Shown here piece after piece: positions 7,222 to 13,438 of a DNA stretch of 16,545 bases (positions within the stretch are counted from its first letter, which is position 1; every line of letters starts with the position of its first letter). The notes beneath the pieces are model-generated. The model saw only the letters and a list, made by a program, of their open reading frames with translations, searched no databases and was not told the origin of the DNA. The DNA lies in assembly GCA_029859555.1 (NCBI GenBank), contig JAOUCV010000014.1:1-16545 (forward strand), in the 5' to 3' direction. The position numbers and the translations under genes are program-made. The stretch is from Gammaproteobacteria bacterium (GTDB lineage: Bacteria; Pseudomonadota; Gammaproteobacteria; UBA9214).

Positions 7222-7290
7222 TGTAGGAGCAGATCTTGTCCGCGATTGCATTGTATAAAACGACCTTCGCGGGCAATGCCTGCTCTTGCA
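7222..7290. repeat. REPIN-like doublet 2
   Basis: The arms 7222-7245 (TGTAGGAGCAGATCTTGTCC followed by GCGA) and 7267-7290 (inverted, more diverged) belong to the same family as doublet 1, which lies 53 bp upstream. The arms differ from each other at several positions, so this copy looks older. No T-tract follows on the plsY side. Confidence 0.8.
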
Positions 7291-7296
7291 GGTTGT

Positions 7297-7899
7297 TTAT
7301 TTTTTACCTTTCCCGAAACTGATTTTGCCTTCCCTGCCGCTTAACAGGTTGCTGATATTGCTGCGGTGACGCCAGTAGAGCATGACCGTCATGATCGCCA
7401 TGGCGGCAATCACGGCCGGCTGCGGCCACAACCACAGGAAGCCGAGCGGGGCCAGCAGGATGGCGATCAGTGCGGCCAGTGACGAATAACGGAACAACAG
7501 CGCCATAGCCAGCCAGATAGCTGTTGTCAGCAAGCCCACATGCCAGTCCAGGCCGTAAATGACGCCCAGTGCCGTGGCCACACCCTTGCCGCCACGAAAA
7601 CCGAAAAACACCGGGTACAGATGACCGAGGAACGCGGCCAGTGCGGTAGCGGCGAGTATCAGCGGCGCGGCCTGCATGGCATGGGCAATCAATACCGGTA
7701 TCAACCCCTTCAGCATATCGCCGAGCAGTGTCAGTGCCGCGGCTTTTTTTCCGCCCAGGCGCGCTACGTTGGTTGCACCCGGGTTGCCTGATCCCTCGGT
7801 GCGCGGGTCCGGCAGCCCCATCAGCTTGCAGACGATGATGGCGGTGGATATAGAGCCAAACAGGTAGCCGGCCGGTATCAACAGGTAGTCAATAGTCAT
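7297..7899 (-). CDS. plsY: Glycerol-3-phosphate acyltransferase PlsY
   Basis: This 200-residue integral membrane enzyme transfers acyl from acyl-phosphate (made by PlsX) to glycerol-3-phosphate, the first step of phospholipid synthesis. Motif 1 is GSGNPGATNVARLGG (36-50). Motif 2 is GHLYPVFFGFRGGKGVAT (92-109). Hydrophobic segments at about 3-25, 56-76, 80-100, 117-160 and 163-180 fit the multi-pass PlsY fold. The start MTIDYLLIPAGYLFGS (7899) aligns with the family. A longer frame adds 25 non-homologous residues. The SD is weak. It is convergent with tsaD and divergent from folB, as in E. coli. Confidence 0.97.
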   Translation of the reverse strand: MTIDYLLIPAGYLFGSISTAIIVCKLMGLPDPRTEGSGNPGATNVARLGGKKAAALTLLGDMLKGLIPVLIAHAMQAAPLILAATALAAFLGHLYPVFFGFRGGKGVATALGVIYGLDWHVGLLTTAIWLAMALLFRYSSLAALIAILLAPLGFLWLWPQPAVIAAMAIMTVMLYWRHRSNISNLLSGREGKISFGKGKK

Positions 7900-7967
7900 G
7901 CTGCCATTGGAATCGTTAACGCAGCGCAGGTCAAGGCATGCGTTTGCCATGCCCGTGGCAACAGTGC

Positions 7968-7996
7968 TGGTCAACAGCCATGTGAGGCTCTATATT
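7968..7996 (+). promoter_or_regulatory. Candidate sigma-70 promoter of folB-folK operon
   Basis: TGGTCA (7968-7973), a 17-bp spacer and TATATT (7991-7996) lie 29 bp before the folB ATG. The -10 matches at five of six positions and the -35 at four of six. A good SD (AGGGA) follows at 8013-8017. Confidence 0.5.
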
Positions 7997-8025
7997 GAGG
8001 CCGCACGTTAACAGGGACACAGTAT

Positions 8026-8382
8026 ATGGACACCGTATTTATAAACGATCTGCGCATTGAGACCATCATTGGTATCTATGACTGGGAGCGCAAGGTCAAG
8101 CAGACCATCAGCCTCGACCTGGAGATGGGTACGGATATTCGGAAATCCGCAGAGACGGATGCGATTGAAGACACGCTTAATTACAAGGCGGTTGCCAAGC
8201 GCCTGATTGCCTTCGTTGGCGACAGTGAATATCAGCTGGTGGAAACGCTGGCAGAAAAAATTGCAGAGATTGTGCTGGCAGAATTTGAGGTGCCCTGGTT
8301 GAAACTAACGGTGCACAAGCCGGGCGCGGTGCGTGGCTCCCGTGATGTGGGCGTCGTCATCGAACGCGGCAAGCGCGGCTGA
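8026..8382 (+). CDS. folB: Dihydroneopterin aldolase FolB
   Basis: This 118-residue enzyme of folate synthesis converts 7,8-dihydroneopterin to 6-hydroxymethyl-dihydropterin and glycolaldehyde. It begins MDTVFINDLRIETIIGIYDW and aligns with E. coli FolB throughout. Active-site equivalents are visible: E21 in YDWE, Y53 in LNY, E73 in LVETLAE and K98 in HKPGAV. AGGGA at 8013-8017 is 8 bp from the ATG and is a proper SD. folK follows after 6 bp, putting two consecutive folate steps in one transcription unit. Confidence 0.97.
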   Translation: MDTVFINDLRIETIIGIYDWERKVKQTISLDLEMGTDIRKSAETDAIEDTLNYKAVAKRLIAFVGDSEYQLVETLAEKIAEIVLAEFEVPWLKLTVHKPGAVRGSRDVGVVIERGKRG

Positions 8383-8388
8383 ATTGCA

Positions 8389-8883
8389 ATGGCACATGTG
8401 TATGTCAGCATAGGCAGTAACATCGATCGGGAGCAGAATATCGATGTGGCGTTGCGCGCTCTGACGGCAGCCTACGGTGAGCTGCAGCTGTCATCGGTGT
8501 ATGCGAGTGATGCTGTTGGTTTCAACAGCGCGCCGTTTTACAACCTGGTGGTCGGTTTCAGCACCACTGAAACGCCGCAGGCCATACAGGGCAGGTTACA
8601 CACCATAGAAGACAGCAACGGTCGCTTGCGAACCGGCCAGCTGTCTGCCCGTACACTGGACCTGGACCTGCTGCTTTACGATGACCTGGTGTTGACGGAC
8701 GGCAAGCTGGTGTTGCCGCGCCCGGATATTGATCGTTATGCCTTTGTGCTGGGGCCGTTGGCAGAAATTGCCGGCAGCGAGTGTCATCCGGTGAGTGGAA
8801 TCAGCTATGCAGAATTGTGGTCTGCTTTTGATGACAGTCAGCAACAACTGGCACGGGTCGAGTGGCCACCTGCCGCACAGTAA
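8389..8883 (+). CDS. folK: 6-hydroxymethyl-7,8-dihydropterin pyrophosphokinase FolK
   Basis: This 164-residue HPPK pyrophosphorylates the FolB product with ATP, preparing it for FolP. SIGSNIDREQNID opens the fold. The signature RTGQLSARTLDLDLLLYDD (81-99) supplies the two Mg-binding aspartates (D91, D93) and nearby arginines. LPRPDIDRYAFVLGPLAEIA completes the C-terminal pterin site. The length is typical of the family. It is 6 bp after folB, so probably translated from the same mRNA. In E. coli folK lies elsewhere, with pcnB. Confidence 0.97.
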   Translation: MAHVYVSIGSNIDREQNIDVALRALTAAYGELQLSSVYASDAVGFNSAPFYNLVVGFSTTETPQAIQGRLHTIEDSNGRLRTGQLSARTLDLDLLLYDDLVLTDGKLVLPRPDIDRYAFVLGPLAEIAGSECHPVSGISYAELWSAFDDSQQQLARVEWPPAAQ

Positions 8884-8909
8884 TGTGTTAGCTGCCGTGT
8901 TTTCTTAAA

Positions 8910-10076
8910 ATGATGAATGAGCTTCCCGCGCCCTCGGCGCACGAACTTGAGTTCAGCGCCAAACTTGCCCGTGTGATTCGCGAGGAGATTGCGGCCGCTG
9001 CTGGCGCTATACCGTTTTCACGTTTTATGGAACTGTGCCTGTATGCACCCGGTATGGGTTATTACAGTGCCGGGCGGCGCAAGTTTGGTGCCGGCGGTGA
9101 CTTTGTAACAGCGCCCGAGATCTCGCCGCTGTTCGGGCGCGCGCTGGCAACAGCCGTTGCACCGCTACTGACTTCAATGGAAGGTTCTGAGATTCTCGAA
9201 TTCGGTGCCGGTAGTGGCCGCCTGGCGATTGACTTGCTGGGTGAGCTGGAAAGGCTCGGCTGTTTGCCCGCGCGCTACCTGATTCTGGAGCGCAGTGCTG
9301 ACCTGAAGCTGCGGCAGCAACAGGCCATCGGCGAACAGTTGCCGCAGCTGCTGGAGCGGGATGCCTGGATCGACAGCTTGCCGGCATCCGGTTTTCGCGG
9401 TGTTATGCTGGCCAATGAAGTGCTGGACGCCATGTCGGTTGAGCGCTTTCGCTGGGACGGTGAGCGTGCCGCGCTGTTTCATGTGGGTAGTGAGGCAGAC
9501 GCTTTTGTATGGCAGCTGGCTGACAATAGCGAGACACCGGATCGCCTGGCCGGGTGCCTCGACGGGCTTGATCTGGCTGCCGGCTACGAGTCGGAAATCA
9601 ATACCTCGCTGCAGCCCTGGATGCGGTCGGTGTCAGAAAGTTTGCAACAGGGGATGCTGTTGTTAATTGATTACGGTTACCCGCAACACGAATATTTCCA
9701 TGCGCAGCGCAGCAGTGGCACACTGATGTGTCATTATCGGCATCACGCCCATACTGACCCGTTGCTGTGGCCGGGTCTGCAGGACATTACGGCGCATGTG
9801 GATTTTACCGCGGTTGCAGAAGCGGCCGTGGCTGCGGGTCTGGCGGTCGCCGGTTATACAACACAGGCCTGGTTCCTGCTGGATTGCGGGCTGGAGGAAT
9901 TGTTGCAGCAAGCCGGTCCGGCCGATTCCACGGCGTATTTAAAGGCTGCGCAGCAGGCGAAAACACTGCTATTACCGGGTGAGATGGGTGAGCGTTTCAA
10001 GTGTATTGCCCTGACGCGGGATGTTGACATACCGCTGCCGGGTTTTCGTTTGCAGGATCAGCGTGCGCGTCTTTAA
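8910..10076 (+). CDS. SAM-dependent methyltransferase, MidA/NDUFAF7 (DUF185, COG1565) family
   Basis: This 388-residue protein has the DUF185 signature GMGYYSAGRRKFGAGGDFVT followed by APEISPLFG (49-76). The SAM-binding motif I is ILEFGAGSGRLAIDLL (95-110), and the acidic motif II lies in YLILERS. LANEVLDAMSVERF and LLIDYGYPQHEYFHAQRSSGTL are typical later motifs. Eukaryotic NDUFAF7/MidA symmetrically dimethylates an arginine of a complex I subunit. The substrate of the bacterial members is not established. It begins 26 bp after folK and ends 50 bp before uppP. Two adjacent ATGs (8910, 8913) are possible starts, with no SD visible. Confidence 0.93.
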   Translation: MMNELPAPSAHELEFSAKLARVIREEIAAAAGAIPFSRFMELCLYAPGMGYYSAGRRKFGAGGDFVTAPEISPLFGRALATAVAPLLTSMEGSEILEFGAGSGRLAIDLLGELERLGCLPARYLILERSADLKLRQQQAIGEQLPQLLERDAWIDSLPASGFRGVMLANEVLDAMSVERFRWDGERAALFHVGSEADAFVWQLADNSETPDRLAGCLDGLDLAAGYESEINTSLQPWMRSVSESLQQGMLLLIDYGYPQHEYFHAQRSSGTLMCHYRHHAHTDPLLWPGLQDITAHVDFTAVAEAAVAAGLAVAGYTTQAWFLLDCGLEELLQQAGPADSTAYLKAAQQAKTLLLPGEMGERFKCIALTRDVDIPLPGFRLQDQRARL

Positions 10077-10126
10077 TGTTGCCGCAAGGCGATTCACAGT
10101 AGACAGGATATTCTAGAGAAAAAGTT

Positions 10127-10924
10127 ATGGATTATTTGCACGCCGTGTTTCTGGCCCTGCTGCAGGGGCTGACCGAGTTCCTGCCAATCTCGAGTTCTGC
10201 ACACCTGATCCTGTTGCCGCGCCTGCTGGGCTGGGTTGACCAGGGGCTGGCGTTTGATGTGGCCGTGCACCTCGGTACGCTGACAGCCGTGGTCGCGTAT
10301 TTTCGCCATGATGTAAAGAACCTGTTGGTCGCCTGGCTGCAGTCCTGTGTTACGCGTCGCTTCAGTGCCGATGCGAAACTGGCCTGGCTGGTAGTGCTGG
10401 GAACGGTACCGGTGGCCGTGGTCGGCCTGTTATTTCATGATTTCATCGAGACCAGCCTGCGGTCGCCGCTGGTGATAGCGGCGGCCACGATTGGCTTTGG
10501 TGTATTGCTGGGATTTTCAGACTGGCGCGGTGCTAAGGCACGCACTGTAAGCAGCCTGACGGTGATGGATGCCGTGTGGATTGGATTTGCCCAGGCACTG
10601 GCATTAATACCCGGTACCTCGCGTTCCGGTATCACCATGACGGCGGCGCTGGCGCTGGGCCTGACGCGTTCTGCCGCTGCCCGTTTTTCGTTTTTGATGT
10701 CGGTGCCGGTGATACTGATGGCCGGTAGCTATGAAGCACTGAAACTGATTGATCAGGCAGAGCCGGTAGCATGGGGGCCGTTGCTGCTGGGTACGCTGGT
10801 GGCGGCCGTGAGCGCCTATCTGAGTATTCACTTCTTCATGCGCCTGATTGAAAAAGTCGGTATGTTGCCGTTTGTTCTCTATCGGCTGTTACTCGGCGCA
10901 TTCCTGTTGTTGCTGTTTGTCTAG
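10127..10924 (+). CDS. uppP: Undecaprenyl-diphosphatase UppP/BacA
   Basis: This 265-residue, mostly hydrophobic protein dephosphorylates undecaprenyl diphosphate at the inner membrane, regenerating the lipid carrier for peptidoglycan and other envelope polymers and giving bacitracin resistance. The first catalytic motif is QGLTEFLPISSSAHLIL (13-29), with E17, S23 and H26. The second is PGTSRSGITMT (162-172), with R166. Alternating hydrophobic segments cover most of the chain. The first glutamate of the E. coli motif is glutamine here, which is common in this branch. It follows the methyltransferase by 50 bp and keeps the folB-bacA-cca neighbourhood of E. coli. AGAGAAA upstream may act as the SD. 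Confidence 0.97.
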   Translation: MDYLHAVFLALLQGLTEFLPISSSAHLILLPRLLGWVDQGLAFDVAVHLGTLTAVVAYFRHDVKNLLVAWLQSCVTRRFSADAKLAWLVVLGTVPVAVVGLLFHDFIETSLRSPLVIAAATIGFGVLLGFSDWRGAKARTVSSLTVMDAVWIGFAQALALIPGTSRSGITMTAALALGLTRSAAARFSFLMSVPVILMAGSYEALKLIDQAEPVAWGPLLLGTLVAAVSAYLSIHFFMRLIEKVGMLPFVLYRLLLGAFLLLLFV

Positions 10925-10972
10925 GGGAGCTCTGATCAACTCACGAAATCATGGTATTCAGGTATAGCCATG

Positions 10973-11011
10973 TCTGTAGGGTGCGCACGGCGCACCCTGC
11001 ACTGGTTCATT
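10973..11011. repeat. REP-like repeat copy 1 (GTAGGGTGCGC hairpin type)
   Basis: This 39-nt unit contains the hairpin GGGTGCGC-ACG-GCGCACCC followed by CTGGTTCATT. It matches 11205-11243 at 33 of 39 positions in direct orientation. GTAGGGTGCGC..GCGCACC repeats are known as dispersed intergenic elements in many proteobacteria. Confidence 0.75.
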
Positions 11012-11019
11012 CCGGTAGC

Positions 11020-11034
11020 GCTCTTCATAAGAGC
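11020..11034. other. Short perfect hairpin
   Basis: GCTCTT-CAT-AAGAGC forms six perfect pairs with a three-base loop downstream of uppP. It has no T-tract. The rest of 11035-11127 shows no gene and no structure I can name. Confidence 0.35.
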
Positions 11035-11127
11035 CCTGAGAGTGGTCAGGCCCGCACCCTGGAAGGGGAGTTTCGCCGGGAGGATGACTGAAGTGATGTA
11101 GCCCGATCCCCAAAGAAAAATATTGTC

Positions 11128-11196
11128 GCCACGGAAGCACACGGAATTACACGGAAAAATGATTTCAAGTTTTTTTCTTCCGTGTGCTTCCGTGGC
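11128..11196. repeat. 19-bp perfect inverted repeat (CCACGGAAGCACACGG type)
   Basis: The arms 11128-11146 and 11178-11196 are exact reverse complements of 19 nt, separated by a 31-nt AT-rich loop holding a third ACACGGAAA unit and a T7 run. Repeated CCACGGAAnnCACGGAA strings suggest a short non-coding mobile or REP/MITE-like family. No transposase is nearby. The structure could also separate convergent uppP and cca transcription. Confidence 0.8.
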
Positions 11197-11204
11197 AAAA
11201 TAAG

Positions 11205-11243
11205 TATGTAGGTTGCGCTATGCGCACCCTGCGCTGGTTCATT
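11205..11243. repeat. REP-like repeat copy 2
   Basis: This is a direct repeat of 10973-11011 (33 of 39 positions identical), ending 3 bp before the cca stop codon. Its hairpin has one mismatch (GGTTGCGC-TAT-GCGCACCC). The two copies bracket the 19-bp palindrome, making a 271-bp composite. Confidence 0.75.
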
Positions 11244-11246
11244 GAA

Positions 11247-12428
11247 TTAATCAGAGCTTCCCTGGCAATCCTGGCGGAGGATGTTCTCGATTGCCTGTAT
11301 ACGTTTTTGTTGCAGCGCTGCACCGATTTCCTTGCCGGCAAGCCCCTGTTTCTGCAGCTCTGCGGCACGCACAGCCTGTGCCACATCCAGTGCCTGTTGC
11401 AGGCGTGCGCTGTTATAGTCGCCGTTGTTTGCCTGCATGTCTGCTGCGCACACTTGCAGGAACTGCTTGAAACGCTCCGTGCGGCGAAAGGCATCCAGCG
11501 TATTTAAAAGCTCCAGCAGTTGTGCGGCAGACAGGCTGTCCGCTGCCTGCGCCTGCTTGCGCTGTTGTATTGCCATGACGGCAAGTTCGCGGCAGGCATT
11601 CGGTACGCGGTGACGCTCGCATAATGCGCCCAGGGTTTGCTGACCGAGTCCGGCCGCTGTGCCCTGGTCAAGATCGCACATCAGTGCGGCAAAGCGAACG
11701 GCAAGGTCATCGCTTTGTGTGACCGCCTGTTGCAGTATGGCAAGCTCGATATCAGCCTGGCCATGCGATTTTTCCGTCTCGACCTTTAACAGCGGCATAC
11801 ATTCCGGAAACACTGTCTGCAGTGCCCCGCAGGCGGCCAGTACCTTGAAGAACCGGGTTGGATTGTCAGTTGCCAGCGCCTTCAGCAGTTCTGCCCAGAC
11901 CCGTTCCGGAACCAGGTGGTCGACCTCGCCGTTGCTGACCATGCTGCGCATCAGCTTGTTGGTGGTGTGGGAGACGTGAAAGCCCCATTTTGCGAAGCGC
12001 GCAGCAAAGCGCGCGATGCGCAGGATGCGCACCGGGTCTTCGGCAAACGCGGGTGAGACGTGTCGCAGCAGGCCGTTGTCCAGGTCTTCTTTGCCGCCGT
12101 AAGGATCGATCAGTTTACCGTCGGCCGTTTCGGCCATGGCATTGATGGTCAGGTCACGGCGCAGCAGATCCTGTTCCAGCGTAATACCGGGACCGGCACT
12201 GGTCTCAAAGCCGGTGTAGCCCGGGCCGGTTTTGCGTTCGGTACGTGCCAGTGCGTATTCTTCCTTTGTCTGCGGATGCAGGAACACCGGGAAATCCTTG
12301 CCCACCGGCTGATAGCCGAGCGCCAGCATGGCCTCTGCCGTGCTGCCGACCACCACCCAGTCACGTTCCCTGACGGGGAGTCCCAGCAGCTTGTCACGCA
12401 CCGCACCACCGACCAGGTAGGTTTCCAT
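11247..12428 (-). CDS. cca: CCA-adding tRNA nucleotidyltransferase with degenerate HD domain
   Basis: This 393-residue class II nucleotidyltransferase adds or repairs the 3' CCA of tRNAs. The head carries LVGGAVRD (5-12) and the catalytic carboxylates E21/D23 in ERDWVVVG (E. coli has D21/D23). RRDLTINAMA (90-99), EDPVRILRIARFAARF (130-145) and ERVWAELLKAL (175-185) are the ATP/CTP-selecting and neck motifs. The C-terminal region still aligns with the E. coli HD phosphohydrolase domain, but FAALCHDLGKG has become FAALMCDLDQG. The metal-binding His is Cys251 and the Lys is Gln255, so phosphatase and phosphodiesterase activities are probably lost. The SD GGA is a few bases before the ATG at 12428. 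It lies 18 bp after the SDR gene on the same strand. The tRNA-Ile here has an encoded CCA, so Cca would act mainly in repair on it. Confidence 0.97.
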   Translation of the reverse strand: METYLVGGAVRDKLLGLPVRERDWVVVGSTAEAMLALGYQPVGKDFPVFLHPQTKEEYALARTERKTGPGYTGFETSAGPGITLEQDLLRRDLTINAMAETADGKLIDPYGGKEDLDNGLLRHVSPAFAEDPVRILRIARFAARFAKWGFHVSHTTNKLMRSMVSNGEVDHLVPERVWAELLKALATDNPTRFFKVLAACGALQTVFPECMPLLKVETEKSHGQADIELAILQQAVTQSDDLAVRFAALMCDLDQGTAAGLGQQTLGALCERHRVPNACRELAVMAIQQRKQAQAADSLSAAQLLELLNTLDAFRRTERFKQFLQVCAADMQANNGDYNSARLQQALDVAQAVRAAELQKQGLAGKEIGAALQQKRIQAIENILRQDCQGSSD

Positions 12429-12446
12429 GCCGGTTCCGGTTGTTTC

Positions 12447-13409
12447 TCAGTTGCGCCGCGACTGGCGGCGAAATTCCGGATAGTGGCCGCGCGCATTGTT
12501 ACCGGCGAGGCAGCCCGGTACCACGGCCGCAACCGGGGTTGGCTTGATGCCCAGCGTTGGCAGGGCATTGTCAGTGCAGACACTGTCGTGTTGTAAGGAG
12601 TAATAGTTATCCAGCGTAAACGGTTTTCCCGGTAACAGTCCGAGCATCCTGGCCTGCAGCCGTGAGAGGCGGTCATTCAGGCCGATAATGCAGGTTTTCA
12701 GTTGCAGCTGGTCTCGCGTGTAGCTCACCAGTTCGGCGAGTGTGAAGCTTTCAGGGCCGCACAGCTGCAGACGTTCACCAGCGGTGGCATCACCCATGGA
12801 ACGGCAGATGGCCTCGACCACGTCAGTGACACACACTGGCGCAAAGCGGCTCTGCGGGCAGGCGAGCGGAAAGGCCGGCCCGGCCATTTTCAGCAAGCCG
12901 GCGAAGCGGTTAAAAAAGCTGTCTCCGGGACCGAAGATCACCGAGGGACGAAAGCTGGTGACGACCATGTCGCTGTCGGCAGCCGCATGTACCAGGTCCT
13001 CGCCTTCACCGCGGGTTTTCAGGTACAGGCTATGCGGTTCCTGTGCATTTGCATTCAAGGCACTCATCTGCAGCAGCCGCGTGACGCCGCAGGCCCTGGC
13101 GGCAAACACGATTTTTTCCGGCAACTCCACATGCACGCGCGTGAAGCCAGTGCCTTTTTTGCCGTTTTCATTAAGGATGCCCACCAGGTTTATGATGGTA
13201 TCGACATCCTGAAACTGCCGGCGTAACTGGTCGATATTGTGTACGTCGGCTTCAATCAGCGAGATGCCCGGGTTGACCAGCAGCTTGCGGTGACGCTCGC
13301 GGCGGCGTGTCAGGATGCGGACCTTGTAACCCTGTTTTGTCAGCCGGTTTGAAAGATGTTGTCCGACGAAACCGGTGCCGCCGGTAATGCAGACTGTTTC
13401 CTGATGCAT
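12447..13409 (-). CDS. Atypical SDR (NAD(P)-binding epimerase-like, NDUFA9 type)
   Basis: This 320-residue protein has a Rossmann N-terminus, CITGGTGFVGQHL, with the GGTGFVG dinucleotide motif (10-16). ADVHNIDQL, DTIINLVGILNENGK and LLQMSALNAN are typical of the complex-I NDUFA9-like atypical SDR group (COG0702). SFRPSVIFGPGDSFFNRFAGLL supports that placement. Where a classical SDR has YxxxK it reads Y129-L-K-T-R133, so the lysine is shifted or replaced, and catalysis as a dehydrogenase is uncertain. The substrate is unknown, and members may bind a nucleotide structurally. The SD AGGTCA lies 8 bp before the ATG at 13409. It is 29 bp after slt and 18 bp before cca, so the three genes are probably one operon. 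Confidence 0.9.
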   Translation of the reverse strand: MHQETVCITGGTGFVGQHLSNRLTKQGYKVRILTRRRERHRKLLVNPGISLIEADVHNIDQLRRQFQDVDTIINLVGILNENGKKGTGFTRVHVELPEKIVFAARACGVTRLLQMSALNANAQEPHSLYLKTRGEGEDLVHAAADSDMVVTSFRPSVIFGPGDSFFNRFAGLLKMAGPAFPLACPQSRFAPVCVTDVVEAICRSMGDATAGERLQLCGPESFTLAELVSYTRDQLQLKTCIIGLNDRLSRLQARMLGLLPGKPFTLDNYYSLQHDSVCTDNALPTLGIKPTPVAAVVPGCLAGNNARGHYPEFRRQSRRN

Positions 13410-13438
13410 GTGTGTGACCTGTATTTAATGGTTAAGTG

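Noticed and set aside
7900..7974. 25-residue N-terminal extension of PlsY
   Set aside because: The residues are not hydrophobic or conserved, and the family starts at the MTIDYLL-like segment. The extension would overlap the folB promoter region.
10138..10180. Glutamine in place of the first catalytic-motif glutamate of UppP
   Set aside because: QGLTEFLPISSSAH is common in functional UppP proteins of this branch, so it is not a sign of inactivity.
10936..11142. 68-codon minus-strand frame downstream of uppP
   Set aside because: It is made largely of REP-like repeat sequence (RVRRAHPTDMA) with no SD. This is a typical false peptide from GTAGGGTGCGC repeats.
12149..12676. 175-codon minus-strand frame overlapping the SDR and cca genes
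   Set aside because: It overlaps two well-supported genes in another frame and shows low-complexity Arg/Trp/Cys-rich shadow composition.
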